DNA from: Hyphomicrobiales bacterium
Lineage (GTDB): Bacteria > Pseudomonadota > Alphaproteobacteria > Rhizobiales > Rhizobiaceae
DNA: 51,679 nucleotides
Direction of reading: 5' to 3'
Assembly (NCBI GenBank): GCA_017305835.1
Contig: JAFKJY010000071.1
Coordinates: 1 to 51,679, forward strand
In this document: positions 1-8,863 of the stretch, one piece after another
Layout: each line of letters opens with the position of its first letter
Numbering within the stretch: the stretch's first letter is position 1
The notes under the pieces: generated by a model
Seen by the model: only the letters and a program-made list of their open reading frames with translations
The model's database searches: none
Told to the model about the DNA's origin: nothing
Translations under genes and position numbers: made by a program

Positions 1-1
1 T

Positions 2-421
2 GTCTGCGCCAGCATGCGCGAGGCCGTCGCCTGCGGGGCCGGCGCGCTGATCACGACGGCCCGCCATAGCCCGGCCGAGAGCGGCGTGCTCGCCAAGGCC
101 GCGTCGGGTGCGCTGGAGCACATCGACCTGATCGAGGTGCGCAACCTCGCCGACGCGCTCGGCGAGCTGCACGCGGCGGGCTTCCAGACGGTCGGGCTCG
201 ATTCGGACGGGCCGGCCGAGCTGGAGCAGACGCTCGCCGGCGGCCGCATCGCGCTGGTGCTCGGCGCCGAGGGCAAGGGCCTGCGCCAGAAGACACGCGA
301 GACCGTCACCGCGCTCGCGCGCCTCGACATGCCCGGCGCGATCCGCTCGCTCAACGTGTCGAATGCGGCGGCCGTGGCGCTCTACGCGGCGAGGAGGTTT
401 CTGGGAGCGAGTAGCGAATAG
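2..421 (+). CDS. TrmH/SpoU-family RNA 2'-O-methyltransferase, C-terminal part
   Basis: The frame is open from the first bases of the window, so the gene is cut at its 5' end; 139 residues are visible. The C-terminal half of the SPOUT methyltransferase fold can be read: IALVLGAEGKGL (about residues 82-93) and SLNVSNAAAVALY (about 116-128) are the SpoU motifs that form the S-adenosylmethionine-binding trefoil knot. Family members methylate 2'-OH groups of rRNA or tRNA. The substrate cannot be told without the N-terminal substrate-binding domain; an rRNA methylase of the RlmB/TsnR type is likely. The last codons and the stop (GASSE*) lie inside the inverted repeat that follows, so the repeat appears to have supplied the present C-terminus. 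Family assignment is firm; the symbol is withheld. Confidence 0.9.
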   Translation, partial: VCASMREAVACGAGALITTARHSPAESGVLAKAASGALEHIDLIEVRNLADALGELHAAGFQTVGLDSDGPAELEQTLAGGRIALVLGAEGKGLRQKTRETVTALARLDMPGAIRSLNVSNAAAVALYAARRFLGASSE

Positions 422-522
422 GGAGTAGCGAATAGGGAATGGTGACTAGGCGATTGCATTCCCCTTAATAGGAACGTTCTCGCCAAATTTCCCTACTCCC
501 TATTCGCTACTCCCTATTCGCT
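413..522. repeat. Long perfect inverted repeat after the methyltransferase gene
   Basis: Positions 413-438 and 497-522 are perfect 26-base inverted complements separated by 58 bases. Each arm is itself built from two copies of a short unit resembling AGCGAATAGGGAGT, so the arms are also internally repetitive. The left arm overlaps the stop codon of the methyltransferase and the right arm ends five bases before the stop of the convergent small gene. As RNA it would form a strong hairpin and could end transcription from either side. I recall similar tracts between genes in Mesorhizobium-type genomes; that recollection is not verified here. Confidence 0.85.
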
Positions 523-526
523 CCCT

Positions 527-694
527 TCATCCCATTCCCGTCACGTGCCGCAGCCAGAAGGCCAGCACGACGAAGCCGATCATGAAGGTGACGCCGGTCC
601 AGTCGATCCGGGCGCCGCGCAGCGAGCGGACGATCTGGACGACGACCCAGGCGATAAGGGCCGCGAAGGCGACGAACGCGACGAGCCGGATCAT
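527..694 (-). CDS. Small two-helix membrane protein (55 aa)
   Basis: A short frame starts at ATG 694-692 behind a good ribosome site (GGGAGG, seven bases upstream) and ends at TGA 529-527. The 55-residue product has two clear hydrophobic stretches, about residues 3-21 and 35-47. A basic, polar loop with RSLRGAR joins them, so a small inner-membrane hairpin is expected. I recognise no family. It lies 84 bases downstream of the M20 amidohydrolase on the same strand and could be co-transcribed with it. Its stop codon sits next to the inverted repeat that may terminate its transcript. Coding status rests on the ribosome site, the frame and the sensible membrane topology; function is unknown. Confidence 0.7.
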   Translation of the reverse strand: MIRLVAFVAFAALIAWVVVQIVRSLRGARIDWTGVTFMIGFVVLAFWLRHVTGMG

Positions 695-778
695 GGAGCA
701 CCTCCCGTGGTCGGACGCTGCCCATGAGATAGGAAGAAGACGGCCCGATTGCGATCCGCCGCAGGGCCGGCGGCCGCG

Positions 779-2191
779 CTACATGTCGAGCGGCGGCTGC
801 GTCTCTTCGGGGAGCGGGCAGACATAGGGCACCTTGGCCGTCCGCCGCGCGAAGTCGCGTCCGGCCTCGGCGATCAGCTCCGGTTCGGCAAAAGCCTGCT
901 GGGCCACCGCCGCCATCACCTTGGCGGCATGCACCATGCCCTTGTGGGCGGCCGGGCTCTTGCCCTGCGCCACCATCTGCCAGGTGTGGAACGGCGTGCC
1001 GATGGCGTAGTTGGCGCCCCACATCTGCACGGTCGGAACCACCCAGCTCACGTCGCCGACATCGGTCGAGGCCGACATGCTGGCGCGCCGCGCGGCGGCC
1101 GGCACCAGCGCCTCGCAGAGCGGCCCCTCGATGAGGCCCGCCGCCTCGAACGGCGCCAGCGCGTGCGCCACCTCCTCCGGCCCGTAGGTCGCCTGGATGG
1201 CGCTGGCGAAGGCGCGGTCGGCCGCGTCGAAAGGCGGCGGCCCCAGCACTTCGAGGTGGCGGCGCATGGCGGCTTCCAGCGGCGTGTTGGGCACGAGGTT
1301 GGAGACCGCGCTCAACGTTGAGGCCTCGACCGTCGTCTCCGTCATCAGCGCCGCGCCCTGCGCGACCTTCTTCACCCGCTCGACCAGCGGGGTGAGGCCC
1401 GGCAGGTCCGGCGAGCGGATCAGGTAGCGCACCGTGGCGTTGGCCTGCACGACGTTGGGCGCGATGCCGCCGGCGTCGATCAGCGCGTAGTGGATGCGCG
1501 CATCCGACGGGATGTGCTCGCGCATGTAGTTGACGCCGACATTCATCAGCTCGACCGCGTCGAGCGCGCTGCGGCCGAGATGCGGCGAGGCGGCGGCGTG
1601 CGCGGCGCGGCCACGGAAGGCGAAGTCGATGCGCGCATTGGCGAGCGACCCGGCCGCCATCACGTCGCAGATCGAATGCGGGTGCCAGCTTATCGCGATG
1701 TCGACGTCGGCAAAGGCGCCGGCGCGCACCATGAAGGTCTTGGCCGCGCCGCCCTCCTCGGCCGGGCAGCCGTAGTAGCGCACGCGGCCGGGCCGGCCCG
1801 TCGCCTTCAGCCAGTCGCGCACGGCGATTGCCGCCAGGAGCGCGCCGGCGCCGAGAAGGTTGTGGCCGCAGCCATGGCCGTTGGCGCCCGCCTCGACCGG
1901 GCGGCGCTCGGCCACGCCGGCTTCCTGGGAAAGGTCCGGCAGCGCATCGTATTCGCCGAGGAAGGCGACGACCGGCCCGCCCTCGCCCGCCTCGCCGATG
2001 ACGGCGGTAGGGATGCCGGCGACGTTGCCGGTGACGCGAAACCCCTGCCGCTCGAGTTCCGCCCTGTGCTCGGCGACCGACCGCGTCTCCTTGTAGCAGG
2101 TCTCCGGCATGCCCCAGACACGGTCGCTAAGCGCGATCAGGTCGGGAGAGTTGGCGTCGACGTGGCGCCAGATTTCGGGTGCGTTGTCCAA
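779..2191 (-). CDS. M20 family amidohydrolase/metallopeptidase (AbgB-like)
   Basis: 470 residues with the M20D/amidohydrolase signature: GEYDALP (79-85), GHGCGHN (105-111), the catalytic acid pair in PAEEGG (about 145-146) and His170 in SWHPHS, followed by a dimerisation domain around residues 190-300. Such enzymes hydrolyse N-acyl or aminoacyl amide bonds with two metal ions; the closest familiar relative is the p-aminobenzoyl-glutamate hydrolase subunit AbgB. The real substrate is unknown. I placed the start at TTG 2191-2189, because AAGGAT stands 8 bases upstream and homologous sequence begins there. The frame stays open much further upstream, but that extension would run antisense across the tRNA gene and is not credible. 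No partner subunit or transporter lies beside it. Confidence 0.88.
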   Translation of the reverse strand: MDNAPEIWRHVDANSPDLIALSDRVWGMPETCYKETRSVAEHRAELERQGFRVTGNVAGIPTAVIGEAGEGGPVVAFLGEYDALPDLSQEAGVAERRPVEAGANGHGCGHNLLGAGALLAAIAVRDWLKATGRPGRVRYYGCPAEEGGAAKTFMVRAGAFADVDIAISWHPHSICDVMAAGSLANARIDFAFRGRAAHAAASPHLGRSALDAVELMNVGVNYMREHIPSDARIHYALIDAGGIAPNVVQANATVRYLIRSPDLPGLTPLVERVKKVAQGAALMTETTVEASTLSAVSNLVPNTPLEAAMRRHLEVLGPPPFDAADRAFASAIQATYGPEEVAHALAPFEAAGLIEGPLCEALVPAAARRASMSASTDVGDVSWVVPTVQMWGANYAIGTPFHTWQMVAQGKSPAAHKGMVHAAKVMAAVAQQAFAEPELIAEAGRDFARRTAKVPYVCPLPEETQPPLDM

Positions 2192-2364
2192 TGCCGGGAT
2201 CCTTCTGCGGTCGCCGCCGCGACGGGCGGGCGGCGCGAGTATAGGGCAATTGCGCCGGCCCGGAAGCGCGCCGGAGCGCTGATCCAACGCAATCGGACCA
2301 CCCGAATCGCCGGCTCGCCGAAGGCGTTTCACAGCCTGTGCAAATATGCTAACGGCAGCGCCGT

Positions 2365-2439
2365 GCCGGCTTAGCTCAGCGGTAGAGCAGCGGTTTTGTA
2401 AACCGAAGGTCGGGGGTTCAATCCCCTCAGCCGGCACCA
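2365..2439 (+). tRNA. tRNA-Thr (anticodon TGT)
   Basis: A complete cloverleaf can be drawn. The acceptor stem GCCGGCT pairs with AGCCGGC, the D arm contains GCTCAGCGGTAGAGC, and the anticodon loop is TTTGTAA with anticodon TGT. The T arm is GGGGGTTCAATCCCC. The discriminator base is A2436 and the CCA end is encoded (2437-2439). It reads threonine ACA codons and, with wobble, other ACN codons. It sits between the divergent amidohydrolase and NAD kinase genes. Confidence 0.98.
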
Positions 2440-2552
2440 TTCCCCACCCGATCGACGAAGCGGCCGCGACGGCGGCGATCCCGTTTGGCACACCGTCCTT
2501 CCTGTGCTAGCCAAGGCCGCCTCCAAGGGCTTGCGCCAAACCGGGACGCGAC

Positions 2553-3329
2553 ATGACGCGGCAGCCTCCGCACTCCTACACCTTCCTGGCAGCCGACAGC
2601 GAGGACGCCCGCTCCGCCGCCGCGCGGCTCTCGGCGCTCTACGGCCAGAGCCGGATGGAAGAAGCCGACGTGATCGTGGCCTTGGGCGGCGACGGCTTCA
2701 TGCTGCAGACGCTGCGCGAGAACATCGGCACCGGCCGGCGCATCTACGGCATGAACCGCGGCACGGTCGGCTTCCTGATGAACGACTACCGCGAGGACCA
2801 CCTGCCCGAGCGCATCGCGGCGGCGAGCGCCGACACGATCCGGCCGCTCGAGATGGACACCGAGACGGTCGAGGGCGAGCGCTTCTCCGCCTTCGCCATC
2901 AACGAGGTGGCGCTGTTCCGCCAGTCGGCGCAGGCGGCCAAGATCCGCATCTCGATCGACGGCAACGTGCGGCTGGACGACCTGGTCTGCGACGGCGTGA
3001 TGGTGGCGACGCCCGTCGGCTCGACCGCCTACAACCTGTCGGCGCACGGCCCGATCCTGCCGCTCGACGCGCCGCTGCTGGCGCTGACGCCGGTCAGCCC
3101 GTTCCGGCCGCGCCGCTGGCGGGGCGCGCTGGTGTCGGACAAGTCCGAGGTCGTGTTCGACATCCTCGAGCCGGCCAAGCGGCCGGTCAACGCGGTCGCC
3201 GACCACATCGAGGTGCGCTCGGTGGCGCGCGTCGAGGTGCGCGAGTCGCAGACGCGCACGGTCACCATCCTGTTCGACCAGAGCCATTCCTGGAACGAAC
3301 GCGTGCTGGCCGAGCAGTTCCGTTACTGA
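2553..3329 (+). CDS. nadK: NAD kinase
   Basis: 258 residues, the usual length of the short proteobacterial form. It phosphorylates the 2'-OH of NAD to make NADP in the cytoplasm. The GGDG motif is at 45-48 (GGDGFML), the NE motif at 117-118 and the glycine-rich DGVMVATPVGSTAYNLSAHG region at about 147-166; together these form the ATP/NAD site. The ATG at 2553 follows GGGA at a fair distance and begins homologous sequence. The gene follows the tRNA by 113 bases and is followed by a weak hairpin without a T run. It is monocistronic as far as can be seen. Confidence 0.96.
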   Translation: MTRQPPHSYTFLAADSEDARSAAARLSALYGQSRMEEADVIVALGGDGFMLQTLRENIGTGRRIYGMNRGTVGFLMNDYREDHLPERIAAASADTIRPLEMDTETVEGERFSAFAINEVALFRQSAQAAKIRISIDGNVRLDDLVCDGVMVATPVGSTAYNLSAHGPILPLDAPLLALTPVSPFRPRRWRGALVSDKSEVVFDILEPAKRPVNAVADHIEVRSVARVEVRESQTRTVTILFDQSHSWNERVLAEQFRY

Positions 3330-3401
3330 CGCAGAGCGGCAACAGGCGTGCCGCGGGGTAACCAATCGGCGCGGAACCGTGGCCGAAACGGGCCGTTTCT
3401 G

Positions 3402-3430
3402 TTGACATCGCGCCGTTATGGTCCTAGGGC
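3402..3430 (+). promoter_or_regulatory. Possible sigma70-type promoter of the RNA helicase gene
   Basis: TTGACA at 3402-3407 is a consensus -35 box. A 17-base spacer leads to TAGGGC at 3425-3430, a poor -10. The position, 25 bases before the helicase start, is right. Only the -35 box is convincing. Confidence 0.35.
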
Positions 3431-3454
3431 CGTGACCTCAGGGCTCATGGTGCA

Positions 3455-5035
<1,581 letters not shown>

Positions 5036-5060
5036 CCCGCCGCCGGGCTTTCCGCCCGCT

Positions 5061-5384
5061 CTATTTCCCCGACCGCAGGCCCGCCTCGTAGGCCTTGCGC
5101 GCCCACGCCGCCATCTCGTCCGGATCGTCGAGCGCGCTTTCCGGCGCGCTCCAGTAGGGCATCGCCACCTGCTTGCCGTGCCTGGCATGGGTGTAGGTCC
5201 AGCGGCGGCCGCCCGCGGCCTCGAGCTCGGGCGCGAGCTGGTCGTCGCCCTTGAGCCGCAGCTCGTCGTGCAGGAACACGGCGACGATCACGCCGTTGTG
5301 GTAGATTCCCTTGCCGCCGAACAGGCGCCGGACCGACACCTCGCCGAGGCCGGAAAAGAGGTCGCGCAGATCGTCTTCGGTCAT
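5061..5384 (-). CDS. TfoX/Sxy N-terminal domain protein
   Basis: 107 residues carrying a complete TfoX_N domain. The sequence runs from the VSVRRLFGGKGIYHNGVIVAVF core through LRLKGDD to the MPYWSAPESALDDPDEMAAWARKA region. Full-length Sxy/TfoX proteins regulate competence genes in gammaproteobacteria. Stand-alone N-domain proteins like this are widespread in alphaproteobacteria and have no established function. The gene is divergent from the GFA gene, with 74 bases between starts, and convergent with the helicase. Its ribosome site is weak. Confidence 0.85.
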   Translation of the reverse strand: MTEDDLRDLFSGLGEVSVRRLFGGKGIYHNGVIVAVFLHDELRLKGDDQLAPELEAAGGRRWTYTHARHGKQVAMPYWSAPESALDDPDEMAAWARKAYEAGLRSGK

Positions 5385-5458
5385 GGCCGGAAATTGCCAG
5401 CTTCGGCGGCGATTGTCACCTGCCCGGCCAGCTGCCGGGGTCGAATGGAGGGTCCGCC

Positions 5459-5956
5459 ATGCCCGTCACGCTCGAAGGCTCCTGCCGCTGCGGCGCCGTC
5501 CGCTTCTCGGCCGCCAGCCACACGCCGGTGCCCTACCAGCTCTGCTACTGCTCGATCTGCCGCAAGCAGCAGGGCGGCGGCGGGTTCGCGATCAACCTCG
5601 CCGCAGACGCGCGGACGCTGAAGGTTGCGGGCAAGCGGCATCTCGGCCTCTACCGTGCCGAGATCGAGGACGACGAGCACCCGCATTGCGAGGTTTCGAC
5701 CGGCGAACGGCGCTTCTGCCGCCGCTGCGGCTCGGCGCTCTGGCTCTACGACCCGACATGGCCGGAGCTGGTGCATCCCTTCGCCAGCGCGATCGACAGC
5801 GACCTGCCTGTCGCGCCGCAGAAGGTGCACCTGATGCTCAAATACAAGGCGAGCTGGGTCGAGCCGGACATCCGCAAGGGCGACGACGCCTACCAGCTCT
5901 ATCCCGTCCTCTCGATCGAGGACTGGCACAAGAAGCACGGGCTGTGGGTGGATTGA
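5459..5956 (+). CDS. GFA (CENP-V-type) zinc protein
   Basis: 165 residues with the zinc-ligand pattern of the glutathione-dependent formaldehyde-activating (GFA) fold: Cys9/Cys11 (CRC), Cys29/Cys31/Cys34 (CYCSIC) and Cys87/Cys90 (FCRRC). The family takes its name from Gfa, proposed to couple formaldehyde to glutathione, but most members have no proven activity and this one has no formaldehyde genes beside it. The ATG at 5459 follows a strong GGAGGG site. A textbook terminator stands directly after the stop codon, so it is a single-gene transcript. Confidence 0.88.
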   Translation: MPVTLEGSCRCGAVRFSAASHTPVPYQLCYCSICRKQQGGGGFAINLAADARTLKVAGKRHLGLYRAEIEDDEHPHCEVSTGERRFCRRCGSALWLYDPTWPELVHPFASAIDSDLPVAPQKVHLMLKYKASWVEPDIRKGDDAYQLYPVLSIEDWHKKHGLWVD

Positions 5957-5961
5957 ACCGA

Positions 5962-5985
5962 AAAGCCCCGCCGAAGCGGGGCTTT
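5962..5985. terminator. Bidirectional intrinsic terminator
   Basis: AAAGCCCCGC (5962-5971) pairs perfectly with GCGGGGCTTT (5976-5985) around a CGAA loop. The A-tract on one side and T-tract on the other let the same hairpin work in both directions. It separates the GFA gene from the convergent DUF2171 gene. Confidence 0.92.
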
Positions 5986-5995
5986 CAGATAAAGA

Positions 5996-6256
5996 TCACG
6001 CGGCGGACTTGCCGCTCTTCTCTTCCTCGAAGCTGACGGCCACGTCGGCATTGGCCGACAGCCGCACCTTGCCGCCTTCCATGTCGGCGACGAGGCTCAG
6101 CGGGACGAAATGGTGATGGCCCTTGTGGTGGCCTTCGCCGCTGTCGTTCCTCGTCAGCTTGATGCGGTCGCCCTCGACGCGGTCGACCGTCCCGACCTTC
6201 GCGCCATCGGCGCCGATCACCTCGGCATGTTCCTTGATCCTGCTCTTGTCGAACAT
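5996..6256 (-). CDS. DUF2171 domain protein
   Basis: 86 residues. The product reads MFDKSRIKEHAEVIGADG, then a VGTVDRVEGDRIKLTR segment and a His-rich HHKGHHHFVPLSLV segment. It matches the DUF2171 family, small beta-rich proteins related to PRC-barrel-like domains and of unknown function. I chose ATG 6256-6254 because AGGAG stands eight bases upstream. A GTG two codons earlier is too close to that site. It is the last gene before the bidirectional terminator and starts 80 bases after sufA; it may be read through from the suf operon or have its own promoter. Confidence 0.85.
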   Translation of the reverse strand: MFDKSRIKEHAEVIGADGAKVGTVDRVEGDRIKLTRNDSGEGHHKGHHHFVPLSLVADMEGGKVRLSANADVAVSFEEEKSGKSAA

Positions 6257-6336
6257 CGGCACAACTCCTCTGCTGTCCTCCCCACAACGCGGAAGACGGG
6301 CTTCGGGATGCGTCGCACCGATATTTTGAGAAAGAC

Positions 6337-6723
6337 TCAGGCCCCGGGGGCCGCCCGCGCCTCGGCGAGCGCCTTCAGATCGGCCGCCTGCAGCTCGACC
6401 GATTCGCCGCAGCCGCAGGCCGAGCTCTGGTTCGGGTTGCGGAAGGTGAAGCCGGTGCGCAGCTTGGTCACTTCGAAATCCATCTCGGTGCCGAGCAGGT
6501 AGAGCGCGGCTTCCGGCGCGACCCAGACATGGGCGCCGGCGCGCTCGACATGGTCGTCCTTCGGGTTCGGCTCGGTGACGAGGTCGACCGTGTATTCCAT
6601 GCCGGCGCAGCCGCCCTTCCTGATGCCGACGCGGAGGCCGGCGGCGGCATCGCGGCTCGCCACGATCTCGCGCACGCGCGCCGCGGCCGCGTCGGTCAGC
6701 GAAATCACCTGAAAGCTGCCCAT
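6337..6723 (-). CDS. sufA: A-type Fe-S carrier protein SufA
   Basis: 128 residues of the HesB/IscA/SufA family. The three conserved cysteines that hold the iron or Fe-S cluster are Cys39 (GGCAG) and Cys103/Cys105 (SACGCGES). The protein accepts clusters from the SufBCD scaffold and hands them to apoproteins. The start ATG 6723-6721 has AAGGAG six bases upstream; an upstream in-frame GTG overlaps that site and is rejected. It closes the suf gene group but is split from the preceding gene by 108 bases holding two hairpins, so its expression may differ from that of sufBCDS. Confidence 0.93.
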   Translation of the reverse strand: MGSFQVISLTDAAAARVREIVASRDAAAGLRVGIRKGGCAGMEYTVDLVTEPNPKDDHVERAGAHVWVAPEAALYLLGTEMDFEVTKLRTGFTFRNPNQSSACGCGESVELQAADLKALAEARAAPGA

Positions 6724-6737
6724 CTCATTCTCCTTCA

Positions 6738-6817
6738 CGCCGGTTCAAGGCCGGCGGAATGAAACCTCTAGATCAAAATGGTGAGAAATGCGTGGCTTTG
6801 CAACTGCCGCCACGCAT
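6738..6817 (-). terminator. Hairpins between the unknown suf-operon gene and sufA
   Basis: Two inverted repeats lie in this 108-base gap. The first has a 9-bp perfect stem, 6809-6817 with 6788-6796, a 12-base loop, and a loose T-rich stretch after it on the minus strand. The second, 6751-6756 with 6738-6743, stands just before the sufA ribosome site. The first could be a weak terminator or an mRNA-stability element; the absence of an immediate T run makes full termination doubtful. Confidence 0.5.
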
Positions 6818-6831
6818 GCTCCCACGCGATC

Positions 6832-7239
6832 CTATTTACCGTCCAGGTCGGATAGCTCCACCAGACCAAAGGCTCCCCGCAGCCGCCTGAACGTCGCCGT
6901 ATCCTGATGCTCGCCATAGGGACGAATGAGCTGCCACAGATCCTCGCTGTGCAGCAGGAGCAGTTCTTCGCTTGCCTCTACCGGCTCTATGTCTTCGTCC
7001 GCGACACGAAGACCATACGATGCAACACCGGACTTCGTCAGAAACTGATAGCACAGCAGAAATTCGGTCCCGGTCGACGTCGCCGTGCTTCGGCCTTCGT
7101 CGATCCCGATGACGCGACAGACTCCGCCGATCACCGATTTGCGGATGAGCGTTTCGTATTCGAGGTACTCGAATCCGTCCTCGGGGAGCGAAAGAACCCG
7201 GACATATGTCCCGACGGAAACCCCGTCGTCCGCGCTCAA
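6832..7239 (-). CDS. Unknown protein encoded inside the suf operon
   Basis: 135 residues with no family I recognise. The start is TTG 7239-7237, which overlaps the TGA of sufT as TTGA, the layout of translational coupling. The product is acidic and mostly soluble-looking, with a beta-like N-terminal half (VGTYVRVLSLPEDGFEYLEY, then RVIGIDEG) and a leucine-rich helical C-terminal half (ASEELLLLHSEDLWQLIRP). It has one cysteine in GGVCRV and one in FLLCYQF, with no Fe-S motif. The DNA is visibly richer in A and T than the flanking suf genes. That suggests later acquisition, although the coupling ties it to sufT. Function unknown; a link to Fe-S assembly is only inferred from position. Confidence 0.75.
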   Translation of the reverse strand: MSADDGVSVGTYVRVLSLPEDGFEYLEYETLIRKSVIGGVCRVIGIDEGRSTATSTGTEFLLCYQFLTKSGVASYGLRVADEDIEPVEASEELLLLHSEDLWQLIRPYGEHQDTATFRRLRGAFGLVELSDLDGK

Positions 7240-7613
7240 TACCAGCCCAGCGCCACCCGCGCCTCTTCCGACATGCGGTCGGGCGTCCAGGGCGGGTCGA
7301 AGGTCATGTTGACGTCGACGTCGGAGACGCCCTCGACGGCGCTCACGGCGTTCTGCACCCAGCCTGGCATCTCGCCGGCGACCGGACAGCCGGGCGCGGT
7401 CAGCGTCATCTCGATCTTCACCTGCCGGTCGTCCTCGATGTCGATCTTGTAGACCAGGCCCAGCTCGTAGATGTCGGCCGGGATCTCGGGGTCGTAGACC
7501 GTCTTCAACGCCGCGATGATGTCGTCCGACAACCGCGCCAGCTCGTCGGCGGGGATGGCGGACTGGATCGCCGGCACATTGGCTTCCACGGTCGTCTCGG
7601 TCATGTCGTTCAT
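7236..7613 (-). CDS. sufT: SUF-associated MIP18/DUF59 protein SufT
   Basis: 125 residues. The MIP18 (DUF59) core is complete: DPEIPADIYELGLVY, LTAPGCPVAG with its conserved cysteine, and the SufT-type C-terminus FDPPWTPDRMSEEARVALGWY. Family members assist Fe-S cluster maturation or delivery. The start used is ATG 7613-7611; a GTG three codons upstream that overlaps the sufS stop as GTGA is possible. It lies directly after sufS and is itself overlapped by the next gene, so tight co-translation is expected. Confidence 0.92.
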   Translation of the reverse strand: MNDMTETTVEANVPAIQSAIPADELARLSDDIIAALKTVYDPEIPADIYELGLVYKIDIEDDRQVKIEMTLTAPGCPVAGEMPGWVQNAVSAVEGVSDVDVNMTFDPPWTPDRMSEEARVALGWY

Positions 7614-7618
7614 CGCAT

Positions 7619-8860
7619 TCACCCGAAAAACTTTCGCGCCTTTTCCAGCGCTTCCGCAAGGGCGTCCACCTCGGCGAACGTATTGTACATCGCGAAGGAG
7701 GCACGGCAGGTCGAGGTTACGCCGAAGCGCTTGAGCAGCGGCTGCGCGCAATGCGTGCCCGCGCGGACCGCGACCCCTGCCCTGTCGATCACCATCGAGA
7801 CGTCGTGGGCGTGGATGCCCTGCATCTCGAAGGAGACGATCGCGCCCTTGCCGGGCGCGTTGCCGAAGATGCGCAGCGAGTTGACCGCACGCAGCCGCTC
7901 GTGCGCGTAGTCGCGCAGGGCCGCCTCGTGCGCGGCGATCCGCTCGCGGCCGATGCCCTGCATGTAGTCGAGGGCGACGCCCAGCCCGATCGCCTGAACG
8001 ATCGGCGGCGTGCCGGCCTCGAAGCGGTGCGGCGGGTGGTTGTAGGTGACGACGTCCTCGGTCACCTCCTCGATCATCTCGCCGCCGCCCTGGAAGGGGC
8101 GCATCGCCTCCAGCATCTCGCGGCGTCCGTAGAGCACGCCGATGCCGGACGGGCCGTAGAGCTTGTGGCCGGTCACCACGTAGAAGTCGCAGCCGATGTC
8201 GCGCACGTCGACCGGCAGGTGCACGGCGGCCTGGCTGCCGTCGACCAGCACGGGGATCCCGCGCTCGTGCGCGATCCGCACGATCTCCTTCACCGGCGTC
8301 ACCGTGCCCAGCACGTTCGACATGTGGGTGATGGCGACGAGCTTCGTCCTGTCGGTCAGGCGCTTCTCGAATTCCTCGACATGCAGGGCGCCGTCGTCGT
8401 CGACCGGCACCCAGACGAGCCTGGCGCCCTGCCGCTCGCGGATGAAATGCCACGGCACGATGTTGGAGTGGTGCTCCATGATGGAGACCACGATCTCGTC
8501 GCCCGCGCCGATGTTCGGCATGCCCCAGCCATAGGCGACGGTGTTGATCGCCTCGGTGGTCGATTTGGTGAAGACGATCTCGTCGACGCTTTCGGCGTTG
8601 AGGAAAGCCCGCACCGTCTCGCGCGCCTTCTCGTAGGCATCGGTCGCCGCGTTGGAGAGGAAGTGCAGGCCGCGATGCACGTTGGCGTATTCGTGGCTGT
8701 AGGCATGCGTGACGGCGTCGATCACCGCCTGCGGCTTCTGCGCCGAGGCGCCGTTGTCGAGATAGACGAGCGGCTTGCCGTAGACCTCGCGCGCGAGGAT
8801 CGGGAAATCCTTGCGGATCGCCTCGACGTCGTAGGGACGGCTTTCGACTTTCTGGTCCAT
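7619..8860 (-). CDS. sufS: Cysteine desulfurase SufS
   Basis: 413 residues, class V aminotransferase fold, group II desulfurase. PLP binds Lys233 (VTGHKLYGP) and the persulfide-carrying cysteine is Cys371 in RAGTHCAQP; the short loop around it marks the SufS rather than the IscS type. It takes sulfur from cysteine for cluster assembly on SufBCD. No sufE is visible in the window, so the sulfur acceptor that normally stimulates SufS must lie elsewhere. It starts 3 bases after the sufD stop, in the same operon. Confidence 0.96.
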   Translation of the reverse strand: MDQKVESRPYDVEAIRKDFPILAREVYGKPLVYLDNGASAQKPQAVIDAVTHAYSHEYANVHRGLHFLSNAATDAYEKARETVRAFLNAESVDEIVFTKSTTEAINTVAYGWGMPNIGAGDEIVVSIMEHHSNIVPWHFIRERQGARLVWVPVDDDGALHVEEFEKRLTDRTKLVAITHMSNVLGTVTPVKEIVRIAHERGIPVLVDGSQAAVHLPVDVRDIGCDFYVVTGHKLYGPSGIGVLYGRREMLEAMRPFQGGGEMIEEVTEDVVTYNHPPHRFEAGTPPIVQAIGLGVALDYMQGIGRERIAAHEAALRDYAHERLRAVNSLRIFGNAPGKGAIVSFEMQGIHAHDVSMVIDRAGVAVRAGTHCAQPLLKRFGVTSTCRASFAMYNTFAEVDALAEALEKARKFFG

Positions 8861-8863
8861 GAT

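Noticed and set aside
2192..2491. N-terminal extension of the M20 amidohydrolase
   Set aside because: It would be translated antisense across tRNA-Thr; a good ribosome site and homologous sequence start at TTG 2191.
3336..3356. Possible terminator after nadK
   Set aside because: GCGGCA/TGCCGC can pair but no T run follows, so it is not supported as an intrinsic terminator.
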